Positions 55,056-63,340 of a stretch of 64,000 bases of DNA are shown here, in pieces. The notes under the pieces are model-generated. The model saw only the letters and a program-made list of their open reading frames with translations, did not search any database and was not told where the DNA came from. Each line of letters begins with the position of its first letter. Position 1 is the stretch's first letter. The translations under genes and the position numbers were made by a program. Source of the stretch: Pseudoalteromonas luteoviolacea S2607 (GTDB lineage: Bacteria > Pseudomonadota > Gammaproteobacteria > Enterobacterales > Alteromonadaceae); contig NZ_AUXV01000007.1 in NCBI RefSeq assembly GCF_001625575.1, positions 1-64,000 on the forward strand. The letters are read 5' to 3'.

Positions 55056-56429
55056 TTATGAAAGGTTTGCTCTGATATCATCAAAACTTTGGTCAATCAG
55101 CAAGTGGCCGTTTTTAAATACGGTTTGGAGCAAATTTTCGCGATAGCCTAAATCGCTTTCACGAACAGTTTTTATGCCTTTTTGCTTATCGGCAACCACC
55201 GCTAAACGGCCTTTCTTACTGCGCTTACCGTGATCGGTGATTGGATCTTTAAACACATCACGCCACAGGCCTTTTACCTTCACTGCACTTGCTTTCATTG
55301 CAAATTGCATGGTGTCTCTGTCCAGTTTTTGTAGCAGTGCTCCGCCCATCCCAAAAGCAATGTTTTCTGCGCTGAGCTGATTACCTTGCATTGCCTTTAA
55401 TATTTCACCAATTGATACTTCATCAATTCCATCACCTTGGATGACCCTGACGCAATCGGGTAAAACACGATATCCCTTGCTGTTAACTCTGTAGCCAAAT
55501 TTAGCCATTAACTTTTCTATAGTCGTAGTGACAACTTTCACAGGCTCGCCACTATCGGGGCGTATAACCAAGGTGCCACCGCTGTTTTCGACTTGCGCTT
55601 TGAGCTCTTCGCCCCACAGCGTATCAATTGCATGCCACAGGTCATACGAATCGCTGACGACCGCAACCAGCTTACCAGGCCCCGAAAACTGCTTCAGCAT
55701 GTTTTCATAAGCCTGTTTTTCTCCGTCTTTGCCCCAAGCGGTAATCGTGCTGTGCTCTGCTGCTGGAATTGAAAAACCAGGCATGCTTGCACCATAGTAG
55801 CGTCTAGCCGCGACAATCGCGCTGAGCGTATCTGTGCCCATGAAATTAAGTAAGTGTGCAGCACCGCCAATCGAAGCTGCTTCTTCAGTGGTCGCACCTC
55901 TTGCACCAAAGTCATGTAGCTTGAACTCTAACCCCGCCAGTGAGTCGGCTGTTTCTTGCATATATTTTCGAATCACTTGCTTACAGTGATAAGAGACAGT
56001 TGCAACGGTCGTTGGGTACCAAATTGCACGCAGCAGTGCGGTTTCTACGTAGCTGGTCAGCCACGCACATTTTGGATCAGTATTAATGACTTGTACTAGG
56101 GCATTGCTAATTGGAACCACTGAGCCTTCGGGTAGCGCTTGAATTTTAATCGGTAGTAAGCCGCCGTGTTTGTCTACAATGTGTCTCCAGCCAGCTTCAT
56201 AAAACGGTACGCCATGTAACTCTAAAATCTCTTTGGCTTCATCCACATTAGCGTGAGTCAAAGGTGTGGTCAGGTAGGTTTTAATGAACATTTGCAAGCC
56301 AAAAAACACAGCCTTTTGATAGTGGCCCCCGCGAGGTTCAATATAGCTAGATACTTGGCTCGTACCCTCTGGGTACTGTTTAAAGTGAGATGCTTTGTAG
56401 CTATCTGCGTTTAGGATAATATGGTTCAT
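55056..56429 (-). CDS. nadV: Nicotinamide phosphoribosyltransferase NadV
   Basis: I start it at ATG with complement at 56427-56429, after AGGAGGAACTCC, giving 457 residues that begin MNHIILNADSYKASHFKQYP. The family's SSYIEPRGG, the HDFGARGATTEEAASIGG core and the VIRPDSGEPVKV segment are intact. It makes NMN from nicotinamide and PRPP. The next step is done by NadM, encoded directly upstream in the same direction. A small hairpin precedes its ribosome binding site (see 56458-56474). Confidence 0.93.
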   Translation of the reverse strand: MNHIILNADSYKASHFKQYPEGTSQVSSYIEPRGGHYQKAVFFGLQMFIKTYLTTPLTHANVDEAKEILELHGVPFYEAGWRHIVDKHGGLLPIKIQALPEGSVVPISNALVQVINTDPKCAWLTSYVETALLRAIWYPTTVATVSYHCKQVIRKYMQETADSLAGLEFKLHDFGARGATTEEAASIGGAAHLLNFMGTDTLSAIVAARRYYGASMPGFSIPAAEHSTITAWGKDGEKQAYENMLKQFSGPGKLVAVVSDSYDLWHAIDTLWGEELKAQVENSGGTLVIRPDSGEPVKVVTTTIEKLMAKFGYRVNSKGYRVLPDCVRVIQGDGIDEVSIGEILKAMQGNQLSAENIAFGMGGALLQKLDRDTMQFAMKASAVKVKGLWRDVFKDPITDHGKRSKKGRLAVVADKQKGIKTVRESDLGYRENLLQTVFKNGHLLIDQSFDDIRANLS

Positions 56430-56457
56430 GATGGAGTTCCTCCTATCGTAATTGTGC

Positions 56458-56474
56458 AACGGGTCTATCCCGTT
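56458..56474 (-). promoter_or_regulatory. Hairpin in the nadV leader
   Basis: On the minus strand AACGGG and CCCGTT form a 6-bp stem around an ATAGA loop, 29 bases before the nadV ATG. The core GGGATAGACC, loop included, recurs before nadM. This repetition suggests a cis-acting RNA or protein site for NAD salvage control. Confidence 0.6.
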
Positions 56475-56488
56475 ACATATTTGGTATA

Positions 56489-57550
56489 TTACATACCAGT
56501 TAATTCTTGAATAATGAAATAGTGGTCTTCAAATAACTTATTAGGTTCCAGCTCAGCTAACGGCACCCACATGGCATGCTTCGCATCGTCAGATCCTTTC
56601 ACTTTTGGCAGCGCTTTATTGGGCTCTAAATCAAAATAAAAAGCATGGGTAATGGTTCTGCCACGTGCTGAGCGATGCGGTTCATCAAATACTTGCTGTT
56701 GCTTAATCGAGCCTTTTAAAACCGGTGCGGGCACCTTGAGTTTGGTTTCTTCTTTTAGCTCACGTAAACAGGCTTCTAAGAGCTTCTCATTGCCATTAAC
56801 AAATCCACCCGGCAGCGCCCATAGGCCTTTACCAGGGCGTGCTTTGCGCTCGATTAAAAGTACATGGCCACTTTGTACTACCACGGCATCTACGGTTACG
56901 AACGTCGGCGGATACGGCGCATTTTGCCATGCTAAACGATATTTTTCGATGAAATTATGTTCACTTTGGATTGCCTGATAGTCCTCGGTGTTTACGAACT
57001 GGCGCAGCATGTCTTTGACAAATGCAGGCAATTGCTGACTCTGTTCCCCGTCTAAAAATACCTGTCCTGTGGTTGAAAATATTTCTTGTCTCAGCGGTGT
57101 TGCAGAAATTTGCTGAAAGTTATCAACGGGCACGGAGCCCCACTGGGGAAACATATTTAAGTAATATGAAGATTGATCTTTACTATGCCCAATCAACCCA
57201 ATGTTCGCAGGTTTATGTGGTACTCGGTGGTGTGCAGTGACCAGCCCTTTCACTGTCGTTTGAACATTACGTACCCAAGCATCGTCATTGTATACAGTGT
57301 CCATGAGTGGTGCGATATGTACCCGAGTATTTTCGTCTTGATTTAGTGTTCCGCGGATCATTAACTCGCGTTCGGCGCTTGTCCATGGGTTTCTAACGGT
57401 TCTAGGTTGGTGAGCTGAACCACACAAGATAATAAGGTGTTGAGCGCGTTTTAGACCTTCTTTTACCACGGCTAAATGACCCTGATGAAAAGGCTGAAAA
57501 CGGCCAATAAATACGAGAAAATCGTATTGTTGATCGTACGACATTGTCAT
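56489..57550 (-). CDS. nadM: Bifunctional NMN adenylyltransferase/Nudix hydrolase NadM
   Basis: The 353-residue protein has a NadM-type adenylyltransferase first half with FIGRFQPFHQGHL and the later SKDQSSYYLNMFPQW segment, and a Nudix second half with the box GGFVNGNEKLLEACLRELKE and the EET that follows. It turns NMN into NAD and may hydrolyse ADP-ribose. With NadV it makes the two-step nicotinamide salvage route. The ATG at 57550 has an AAGGGG ribosome binding site held in a hairpin loop. Confidence 0.93.
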   Translation of the reverse strand: MTMSYDQQYDFLVFIGRFQPFHQGHLAVVKEGLKRAQHLIILCGSAHQPRTVRNPWTSAERELMIRGTLNQDENTRVHIAPLMDTVYNDDAWVRNVQTTVKGLVTAHHRVPHKPANIGLIGHSKDQSSYYLNMFPQWGSVPVDNFQQISATPLRQEIFSTTGQVFLDGEQSQQLPAFVKDMLRQFVNTEDYQAIQSEHNFIEKYRLAWQNAPYPPTFVTVDAVVVQSGHVLLIERKARPGKGLWALPGGFVNGNEKLLEACLRELKEETKLKVPAPVLKGSIKQQQVFDEPHRSARGRTITHAFYFDLEPNKALPKVKGSDDAKHAMWVPLAELEPNKLFEDHYFIIQELTGM

Positions 57551-57552
57551 AG

Positions 57553-57569
57553 CAGCAAACCCCTTGCTG
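57553..57569 (-). promoter_or_regulatory. Hairpin holding the nadM ribosome binding site
   Basis: On the minus strand CAGCAA and TTGCTG pair around a GGGGT loop directly before the nadM start. The purine-rich ribosome binding site lies partly in the loop and stem, so translation may be regulated. Confidence 0.5.
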
Positions 57570-57586
57570 TTTTTATTGAACGCTAA

Positions 57587-57601
57587 GCAGGTCTATCCCG
57601 C
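57587..57601 (-). promoter_or_regulatory. Hairpin in the nadM leader, similar to that before nadV
   Basis: On the minus strand GCGGG and CCTGC pair (with one G:T) around ATAGA, giving the same GGGATAGACC core as at 56458-56474. The stem ends differ while the core and loop are conserved. Confidence 0.6.
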
Positions 57602-57611
57602 ATGCGTATAT

Positions 57612-57640
57612 GGATATCAAATGGTTCCCATTTGATATCC
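57612..57640. repeat. 13-bp perfect palindrome upstream of nadM
   Basis: GGATATCAAATGG (57612-57624) and CCATTTGATATCC (57628-57640) are perfect arms with a 3-base centre. It lies between the nadM leader hairpin and the end of the next gene. It may be the operator of a NAD-responsive repressor or a terminator of the upstream gene; the lack of a T-run argues against a terminator. Confidence 0.65.
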
Positions 57641-57668
57641 ATTACTTTGGCACACCATGGCAAAATTT

Positions 57669-58115
57669 TCAAACACTAATTTTTACGAAATTGCTGTCTT
57701 CTTTAAGACCAAACTCGCTTTTTAGTTCGCCAAATAGTACTTGTTTTTGTTCTTCATCAAGGTTGCTAGTGTCCAATTCTTCCAGCGTGTTTGACAAAAA
57801 ATCTACGACCTGCTGTAAATTAATTGAGGAAGACTCACCTCCTTTGGGTGGCTTTGGCGGCGGCTCAACACCAGCCAACTCTCCTACTGCTTTGGCATCG
57901 AAACCCAGTTCAGACATTTGCTCAGCAAGCGCTTTACCCGGCTTTATACCCGCTTCTTTGAAGGTTTCGACGATTGACTTAGCATCCTCCTCACTGAGAT
58001 TTTGCGAGTCAAATTGTTCAAGGGTTGCCTTAATTGTGTCGGATTGTTCCGAACTAAGCTGGTTCTGTGGGCGGCCAAAAGACATGTTTTGACTGTTAGA
58101 CACTGCATCTATCAT
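57669..58115 (-). CDS. Small acidic protein with a proline-rich hinge, unknown function
   Basis: A 148-residue protein, start at the ATG with complement at 58113-58115 (a GTG two codons upstream is also possible). It is highly acidic, has two helical parts (about 20-80 and 103-145) and a hinge PPPKPPKGGES between them. There are no cysteines and no signal peptide. No family is recognised. It lies between the sugar/RiPP-like operon and nadM in the same direction and is not obviously part of either. Confidence 0.65.
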   Translation of the reverse strand: MIDAVSNSQNMSFGRPQNQLSSEQSDTIKATLEQFDSQNLSEEDAKSIVETFKEAGIKPGKALAEQMSELGFDAKAVGELAGVEPPPKPPKGGESSSINLQQVVDFLSNTLEELDTSNLDEEQKQVLFGELKSEFGLKEDSNFVKISV

Positions 58116-58195
58116 GATCACTACACACTCATATTATTGATTACAGCAATTAGTGTGTATACAAAATGCGCAAACAATGTGAAAGTGCAGGTTTA

Positions 58196-58894
58196 TTATG
58201 TGAGGTGTTTGAGCATTGATTGCGCTTTTTGATAATCGTCTGGTGTACCAATATCTATAAAGTCAGCTCTATAACATTGACTGTATAGCGCCTTAGTAAA
58301 TGCATATTCAGACAAATACTGCTCAAATGAGAAAGGGCAACTGGGTGTGCTGGCCAAAAACTCAGTTTTGTTGAGCAAGTATACACCTGCATTAATGTAA
58401 CCAGCCCCTTGCTTTCCCTTTTCAAGAAACTCGGTAACAAGGCCGGTGTTCGCGTCAATCGTTAAGGCGCCAAAACGACTGATATCTGTCACATGGGCGG
58501 CGGCAAGGCATACCGCACTTTTGCTCGTCACACGCTGTGCAAAATCCCGGTAATTAATATCAAAATAGCAATCTCCATTTAACACCAAGACGTTTTCCTG
58601 AGTACTGAATTGCATAGCGCGGCGGATCGCTCCGCCCGTTCCAAGCGGCTGTGTTTCGCGACTCAAAGAAATTTTTGCATGCGTTTGATTGGCTTTTGCA
58701 TATTGCTCAAAACACTCATGCATATGCCCTGTGGCCAATATCAAATGAAGATCATGGTCAAATGCGTCGTGTAGCTTATGTAAAACAAGGTCAAAAAAGG
58801 GCCGATTGCCAATCGGCGCTAAAGGTTTGGGTAGGTTACTGATAACAGTTTTTAGCCGTGTACCTTTGCCACCCACCAACACGATCACATCCAT
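58196..58894 (-). CDS. hddC: Sugar-1-phosphate nucleotidyltransferase, HddC-like
   Basis: The 232-residue protein starts MDVIVLVGGKGTRLKTVISN with the nucleotide-binding GGKGTRL motif, then LPKPLAPIGNRPF and later LVLNGDCYFDIN. Length and this pattern fit HddC, the guanylyltransferase of D-glycero-alpha-D-manno-heptose 1-phosphate. It overlaps the kinase gene by 10 bases and is the last gene of the operon. The heptose specificity is inferred from family likeness and from its HddA-like partner. Confidence 0.75.
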   Translation of the reverse strand: MDVIVLVGGKGTRLKTVISNLPKPLAPIGNRPFFDLVLHKLHDAFDHDLHLILATGHMHECFEQYAKANQTHAKISLSRETQPLGTGGAIRRAMQFSTQENVLVLNGDCYFDINYRDFAQRVTSKSAVCLAAAHVTDISRFGALTIDANTGLVTEFLEKGKQGAGYINAGVYLLNKTEFLASTPSCPFSFEQYLSEYAFTKALYSQCYRADFIDIGTPDDYQKAQSMLKHLT

Positions 58895-59967
58895 ATGCTC
58901 GGTTCCTGCGTTTTACGTTTGGTGTTGCGTTTAACAGTAACCGCCTGTGCACCGTGTTCAACGATTTTTACTTGTATAATATCGGTATGAAAAGCCAGTC
59001 TTATCTTTTCTTTGAGCTGATTTACACCACCTTTAGGGAGTGCAAAGAGCATAAAGCCACCACCACCGGCACCGCAGATTTTTCCTGCCAAGGCGCCTTG
59101 TTGCATAACGAAGTCGAAAAGGGGGCCTATGTTGGGCGGGAGTACTGCTTCGCCAAGCTGGTGCTTCAATTCACTTGTTATATTAAATAAAGACCAAAAA
59201 TGTATGGTATTTCCTTCTATTAGAGCTTGCGCCATGGGGATAACTGACGTGCGGATACGGTGCAAATAATTTAACCTTTGCGTATTACACTGCTTGATCT
59301 GTAAAGATTGCGCTTCAATGGCTGCGCCTGGGCTGCGTAAAACCTGACTGTCTATTAAGACAATTTGAGATTCTAGCGCATGGCGTGTTGCTTGGCCCAA
59401 CTCTAGCGGGGTAACTTTGTTATCGTATTGACTCAAAAAAGAAAAATGATTGATCCCCCCGAAAGCGGCAGCGAACTGATCTTGTAATCCGCCTTTGAGT
59501 CGTAATTTAGTACGTTCAATTTCATATGCTGTGCGCGCCAGCATTTGAGGGCTATTAGAGACGTTAAGTAACTCGCAAAACCCTTTGATTAATGCCACGG
59601 TGAGCGCGGATGATGCTCCTAGACCACTACCAAAACCGACTTCACTCCATGTCTCTATCGAACATGGGAAAAACTTCCCCTGATGGTGATTCTCAACAAA
59701 GTACAGGTACACGGCCTGCTGTATGGCCAGCTCTCCTTGCAAAGTGAGTTGGCTTAACTTTTTGGCGTTAAATTGCACCTCAGAATCACGGCAGCGGATC
59801 AGCAATTCATTTCCACCTGTGGCTATTTGGCCATGAACATACAAATTAATTGTGCAATTGAGTACTTCACTCCCATGTATATCTACGTATGGAGGAATAT
59901 CGGTGCCTCCGCCGGCCAAACCAATTCTTAACGGGGCACGGCACTGAATTATGTCATTCTCAGTCAT
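58885..59967 (-). CDS. hddA: GHMP sugar kinase, HddA-like
   Basis: The 360-residue protein has the GHMP start RAPLRIGLAGGGTDIPPY, the ATP loop GFGSGLGASSALTVA, and GAGGGGFMLFA near the end. The GGGTDIPPY text is typical of D-glycero-alpha-D-manno-heptose 7-phosphate kinase HddA. It lies 2 bases downstream of the epimerase-like gene and overlaps the HddC-like gene, so the three are one unit. A fucose or another sugar kinase of the same superfamily cannot be excluded. Confidence 0.75.
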   Translation of the reverse strand: MTENDIIQCRAPLRIGLAGGGTDIPPYVDIHGSEVLNCTINLYVHGQIATGGNELLIRCRDSEVQFNAKKLSQLTLQGELAIQQAVYLYFVENHHQGKFFPCSIETWSEVGFGSGLGASSALTVALIKGFCELLNVSNSPQMLARTAYEIERTKLRLKGGLQDQFAAAFGGINHFSFLSQYDNKVTPLELGQATRHALESQIVLIDSQVLRSPGAAIEAQSLQIKQCNTQRLNYLHRIRTSVIPMAQALIEGNTIHFWSLFNITSELKHQLGEAVLPPNIGPLFDFVMQQGALAGKICGAGGGGFMLFALPKGGVNQLKEKIRLAFHTDIIQVKIVEHGAQAVTVKRNTKRKTQEPSIWM

Positions 59968-59969
59968 GT

Positions 59970-61289
59970 TTAGTAACCTTCGAGAATATCAATGTGGCGC
60001 TTCACCTTACTTTGATAGCGACACAGGCTGGCGGCGATGGTTTGTCCGACGTTTTCACCATAGAGCTTTTGCGCAACGTGACGCGGCCATACTTTTTCCG
60101 GGTTGTCGATTGCGAGCTTGAGGCCTGAATAAATAAAAGCTTGATCCAGAGGGGGAACAAGTAGATTGGATTGACTGTCGAGTACCGTTTCGGGCCTATC
60201 GGTGTTAGCGCGACAGGTGAGCATGGGAACGCCAAGCGTGTTTAACTCTTCCTGTAAACCTCCGCTATCACTATAGACAAAGCGACAATGTGCGCCTGTG
60301 ACAAATTCCAAGACATGTTGATAACTTGGCCATAATTCATGAAAAACAACGCCTGCTTCACTCGCTTTAGATACCAAGGACTGTAATTGATAACGCGCCA
60401 CAGCGTTGATAAAGGCATTGTATTTTACAAACACGATTTGTATTTGTTCAGTTGCAAGTTGAGTTAAGGCATTTAGGAGCGCAGTTAATATCGGTTTGGT
60501 TAGGTTTTCTCTGCGATGAATATCGACTCTTATCCACTTGCCATTGGCAAGCTCTGGATAGCAATCATAAATGGTCTGCTTTGGTTTACTTTGACTTTGC
60601 AAAGTCACAGCATCGGCACTAAGCGATCCGACAATGTCTATATTTTCAGGGAGGTACCCCTCTTTCAATAATGCTTGACGATTGCGCTCTAGTGGGGCCA
60701 ATAACAAGTCAGATACACAAGAAGTTAAAACGGTATCTACGCCCTCTGGAAAAGGCATATCACGATACCACATCCAGTCACACTGACGCTGTGATAAAAG
60801 AGCTTCTCCGCGTAACGACCGCCAACAGCTAGGCCCCATACTTCGCAGTCCAGCTTCAACATGTACCGCGCGGATCCCAGTTGCCAAATACCAATATTGC
60901 GGTAGCAAATTGGATGTAAGGGTGTCTCCTGAGACAACGGGAACCACACATGTGTTTGGGGCGAGCTCCACAAAATAATGAGCAAGTTGCTCAATGGCTA
61001 AGGCCATATCGGCAGCTTTTGATAGCATGCTGCCAGCAACATTTAAATTGATAGCAACTTTGTCGGCAATATCAAAAAGAGCACCCGCTTCAGTCAGCAC
61101 GGCATCGTAGTGTTGGCCACTTTCTATAACAAGCGTTGACATGTTTTGTGCGTCACATGCATGTATCAAAGAAGCCAGTTTTACATAGCAAGGCTTCGTT
61201 GCGATAACTATCATAAATACTGGTCGGTTATTGCGCTCTGCGTCCGAAAAAACGGCCTTTACTTTGTCATGCTGTATATTGAGTGCCAT
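59970..61289 (-). CDS. UDP-N-acetylglucosamine 2-epimerase-like protein (WecB type)
   Basis: The 439-residue protein has the WecB family text: TKPCYVKLASLI for the usual TRPEAIKM start, HVEAGLRSMG, CVSDLLLAPLERNRQALLKEGY, and the conserved DSGGLQEELNTLGVPMLTCR followed by NTDRPETV. The family inverts UDP-GlcNAc at C2 to give UDP-ManNAc. The altered early segment and the SGDTLTSN in place of HGDTTTT hint at an unusual substrate. It has a GGAGTAACT ribosome binding site and starts 12 bases after the unknown gene. It is the first of the three sugar genes. Confidence 0.8.
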   Translation of the reverse strand: MALNIQHDKVKAVFSDAERNNRPVFMIVIATKPCYVKLASLIHACDAQNMSTLVIESGQHYDAVLTEAGALFDIADKVAINLNVAGSMLSKAADMALAIEQLAHYFVELAPNTCVVPVVSGDTLTSNLLPQYWYLATGIRAVHVEAGLRSMGPSCWRSLRGEALLSQRQCDWMWYRDMPFPEGVDTVLTSCVSDLLLAPLERNRQALLKEGYLPENIDIVGSLSADAVTLQSQSKPKQTIYDCYPELANGKWIRVDIHRRENLTKPILTALLNALTQLATEQIQIVFVKYNAFINAVARYQLQSLVSKASEAGVVFHELWPSYQHVLEFVTGAHCRFVYSDSGGLQEELNTLGVPMLTCRANTDRPETVLDSQSNLLVPPLDQAFIYSGLKLAIDNPEKVWPRHVAQKLYGENVGQTIAASLCRYQSKVKRHIDILEGY

Positions 61290-61301
61290 AGTTACTCCGT
61301 A

Positions 61302-62921
61302 TTAGGCGGCTATCATACTGTGCTCTGCGAGCAGAGATTCAATATCTTGGCGGGTCAGGGCAATGAGTTTTTGCATGGCTGCGACTATCACTTCGGTATT
61401 GGTTTGGTTAGAAAAACTAATAAATAAACGGCCACGGCTTTTATTCCATTCCTCGTCCCAATCTAATGTTTGATACTCACCGATTGCCTGTCGCAATGTC
61501 GGGACTATTTGGACTAAGTAAGGTTTAATGAAAGCAAGCTCATCTCGCTCAAGATGAATTTCAACGCCAATGGCATCGGGAAGTGTGAGAAATTCGTAAT
61601 GGCAAGCTCTTGGCCAGTGGCTCGGTGCAATTCGCCTAAAATGCATAAATGAGCCGCGAGTTTGCCATTGTTCATCGGCTTGAGCATTATATTTTTCAAT
61701 GATCTCTAAAAACCGTTCTGGTCTTTCTTTAACCACCTTATGAGCAGCAAAAATACCATTGGCAATTACATCCCAGTGGGTATCAATGTGTGATGCATGT
61801 GGCTTTAACTGCGCTAGGTTAACCATGTATGCGGTCAGATCAGGCTGCTCAGATTGCATCAGTTGGTTAAGTAATGTTTGAGCGCGACGGTAATGGCCAA
61901 GGCCTAAGAATGCTTCTTGAAAATCTACTTGATGCAGAGAGTTGCACAAAATCTTATTTAATGTGTTAACGATTTCAACCGCACAATTGAAATCTGCGCT
62001 TGAGACTTCGTAACCATCTAAAATAGCAAAGTCCATGACTTCTATGACATGACCTGCATAATAAACTTGGTTTTCGATTAAGTCAGACATCACCATGTCA
62101 GTACGCAATTGTTCCAGTTGTTGCTTACTTTGTGTATCTTGAGGGTTGTCTAACAATTTGACCGTCAATCTCAGTACGCTCAGCAGGACATGTAATATCT
62201 CGAGTTGACTGTTTAAAAAGAGTTCAGCATAGGGTCTAAACTTATCCAGCTCAGGCACTCTAGCGACCATTGCAAGTACCCCTTCGGTGAGATGAAACTT
62301 GCGGCAAACTGTGTAATCACCAACATAGTGGGCGTGTACAGCTTGTACCATGAGTTGTTCAATATCGAATATTTGTGGTGTGCCATCAGGGGCAAAGAAG
62401 GTAAAACTTTTGGCTTCAATATGAGGGTAATAATGGGCGAGCGCGAATAGCATATGACCAAGCTCAACCCCTTTATTTGTCATAATATTAGTTGAACCGT
62501 TGAGCAAGTCAGCAAACGTTATACCGGTCTTGGCAATTTCTATATTTGCAGGTACACCCGCCATTGCAGAATAAGCGAAAGTTTGCCACGGATGAAAATC
62601 ACCCTCGGGATCACATTGATAAATATAAGGCTGTTTGTCTTTTTTAAAATGCACAAAGCCTGCAACTAAATCTGTTAAGGGCTTATCTTGGTAGCTCAGG
62701 TTGCCCCAGCCATTTATAACATGGCAAAGATGAGGCAACCCATCCCGTTCGACAATACTGTCCAAGTTTTCAGCAATCAGCAGATCAGCAAGATTGATCA
62801 CTTGATCGGCAAGCTCTGTATCGATCGTTTGTGGCGTATGAATGCTCTTTTTAGTTTGATTAATTATTTGCCAGCATTCGTCGCTGAGCTGTAGTGGTGA
62901 CCATGGCGTGGTTTGTGACAT
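61302..62921 (-). CDS. Protein of unknown family next to the RiPP-like peptides
   Basis: I start it at the ATG with complement at 62919-62921 (539 residues); another in-frame ATG at 62936 has no better ribosome binding site. It has no signal peptide or membrane segment and looks like a soluble, mostly helical protein. I recognise no family. Notable segments are HVINGWGNLSYQDKPLTDLV, the LGHMLFALAHYYPHIEAKSF stretch and FLTLPDAIGVEIHLERDELA. His-rich spots such as GHMLFALAHYYPH and SLHQVD could be metal ligands. It lies between the precursor peptides and the sugar genes, the place where RiPP operons usually encode a modifying enzyme. That role is inference. Confidence 0.6.
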   Translation of the reverse strand: MSQTTPWSPLQLSDECWQIINQTKKSIHTPQTIDTELADQVINLADLLIAENLDSIVERDGLPHLCHVINGWGNLSYQDKPLTDLVAGFVHFKKDKQPYIYQCDPEGDFHPWQTFAYSAMAGVPANIEIAKTGITFADLLNGSTNIMTNKGVELGHMLFALAHYYPHIEAKSFTFFAPDGTPQIFDIEQLMVQAVHAHYVGDYTVCRKFHLTEGVLAMVARVPELDKFRPYAELFLNSQLEILHVLLSVLRLTVKLLDNPQDTQSKQQLEQLRTDMVMSDLIENQVYYAGHVIEVMDFAILDGYEVSSADFNCAVEIVNTLNKILCNSLHQVDFQEAFLGLGHYRRAQTLLNQLMQSEQPDLTAYMVNLAQLKPHASHIDTHWDVIANGIFAAHKVVKERPERFLEIIEKYNAQADEQWQTRGSFMHFRRIAPSHWPRACHYEFLTLPDAIGVEIHLERDELAFIKPYLVQIVPTLRQAIGEYQTLDWDEEWNKSRGRLFISFSNQTNTEVIVAAMQKLIALTRQDIESLLAEHSMIAA

Positions 62922-62953
62922 GATAGTTTGACCCATTTTTGTTGTTATTAGAA

Positions 62954-62972
62954 GGAGGTGCGTAGCACCCCC
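62954..62972 (-). terminator. Hairpin between precursor 1 and the unknown enzyme
   Basis: On the minus strand GGGGGTGC and GCACCTCC pair around TAC over 8 bp with one G:U, followed by TTCT. It lies 12 bases after the precursor 1 stop. In RiPP operons such hairpins hold back transcription so that precursor exceeds enzyme. It is a weak or partial terminator. Confidence 0.65.
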
Positions 62973-62983
62973 TGGGACAGTAC

Positions 62984-63145
62984 TTATTTTCTAAGCTCTT
63001 GTTCGCAGCAACCTTGTGTGCAGCAACCACGGATTAAGACTGGCTCATTGGCCAAATCCTGTTGGTTTACTTTAGTTGCCGTGCCACCTGTGATGGCATC
63101 CAAATCTTCAAGTGTTAGAGGCGTCATTTCTTGATTGTCTTTCAT
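62984..63145 (-). CDS. Putative RiPP precursor peptide 1 (GG leader, CC-CC core)
   Basis: I start this 53-residue peptide at MKDNQEM (ATG with complement at 63143-63145), after AAGGAAAATACT. An upstream in-frame ATG gives 68 residues but lacks a ribosome binding site. Residues 1-21 form an acidic leader ending ITGG, as in double-glycine leaders of modified peptides. Residues 30-48 form the conserved core end with NEPVLIRGCCTQGCCE, and the tail is QELRK. It aligns without gaps to peptide 2: 28 of the first 48 residues match, and 16 of 19 in the core end. The core has four Cys, one Thr and no Ser, so lanthionine formation is limited. It may carry disulfides, S-glycosides or a metal. Confidence 0.75.
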   Translation of the reverse strand: MKDNQEMTPLTLEDLDAITGGTATKVNQQDLANEPVLIRGCCTQGCCEQELRK

Positions 63146-63176
63146 AGTATTTTCCTTATTAAAATCAAAGTAATTG

Positions 63177-63219
63177 AAAAGAGCCGCCACAATCGAATTG
63201 TGTAAGGCGACAGTGGCTC
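63177..63219 (-). terminator. Terminator-like hairpin between the two precursor genes
   Basis: On the minus strand GAGCC(AC) and (GTGGC)GGCTC enclose a perfect inner stem CACAAT-TCG-ATTGTG, and TTTTC follows. It lies after peptide 2 and before peptide 1, so it probably adjusts the amounts of the two peptides. Confidence 0.6.
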
Positions 63220-63289
63220 ATAGCTCGCACCAAAGCAAACGAGTTTAATTGCATTAAAACTTGCTATGAGTTCGGGCTCTTTAAGAGTG

Positions 63290-63340
63290 AAAAGCTGTCT
63301 TATCCAGCTTTTTACCTTCAAATCCTGTTGATGCAGGATT
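63290..63340 (-). repeat. Two hairpins directly after the peptide 2 gene
   Basis: On the minus strand AATCCTG and CAGGATT pair (63321-63340) with a 6-base loop and touch the stop codon. A second stem, AAAAGCTG with CAGCTTTT (63290-63312), lies just beyond. No T-run follows; they may protect the 3' end of a short precursor mRNA. Confidence 0.55.

Noticed and set aside
57610-58092. Plus-strand frame opposite the acidic protein gene
   Set aside because: It is the complement shadow; the minus-strand frame has a coherent acidic composition.
58196-61289. Capsule or LPS locus as the only explanation of the sugar genes
   Set aside because: The three sugar genes form one transcription unit with the two peptide genes and the unknown protein; no wzx, wzy or other polysaccharide export gene is seen here, though the right flank is not visible, so this remains an alternative.
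63146-63190. Longer N terminus of precursor 1 (68 residues)
   Set aside because: The added residues have no match in precursor 2 and the MKDNQEM start has the same type of ribosome binding site as precursor 2.
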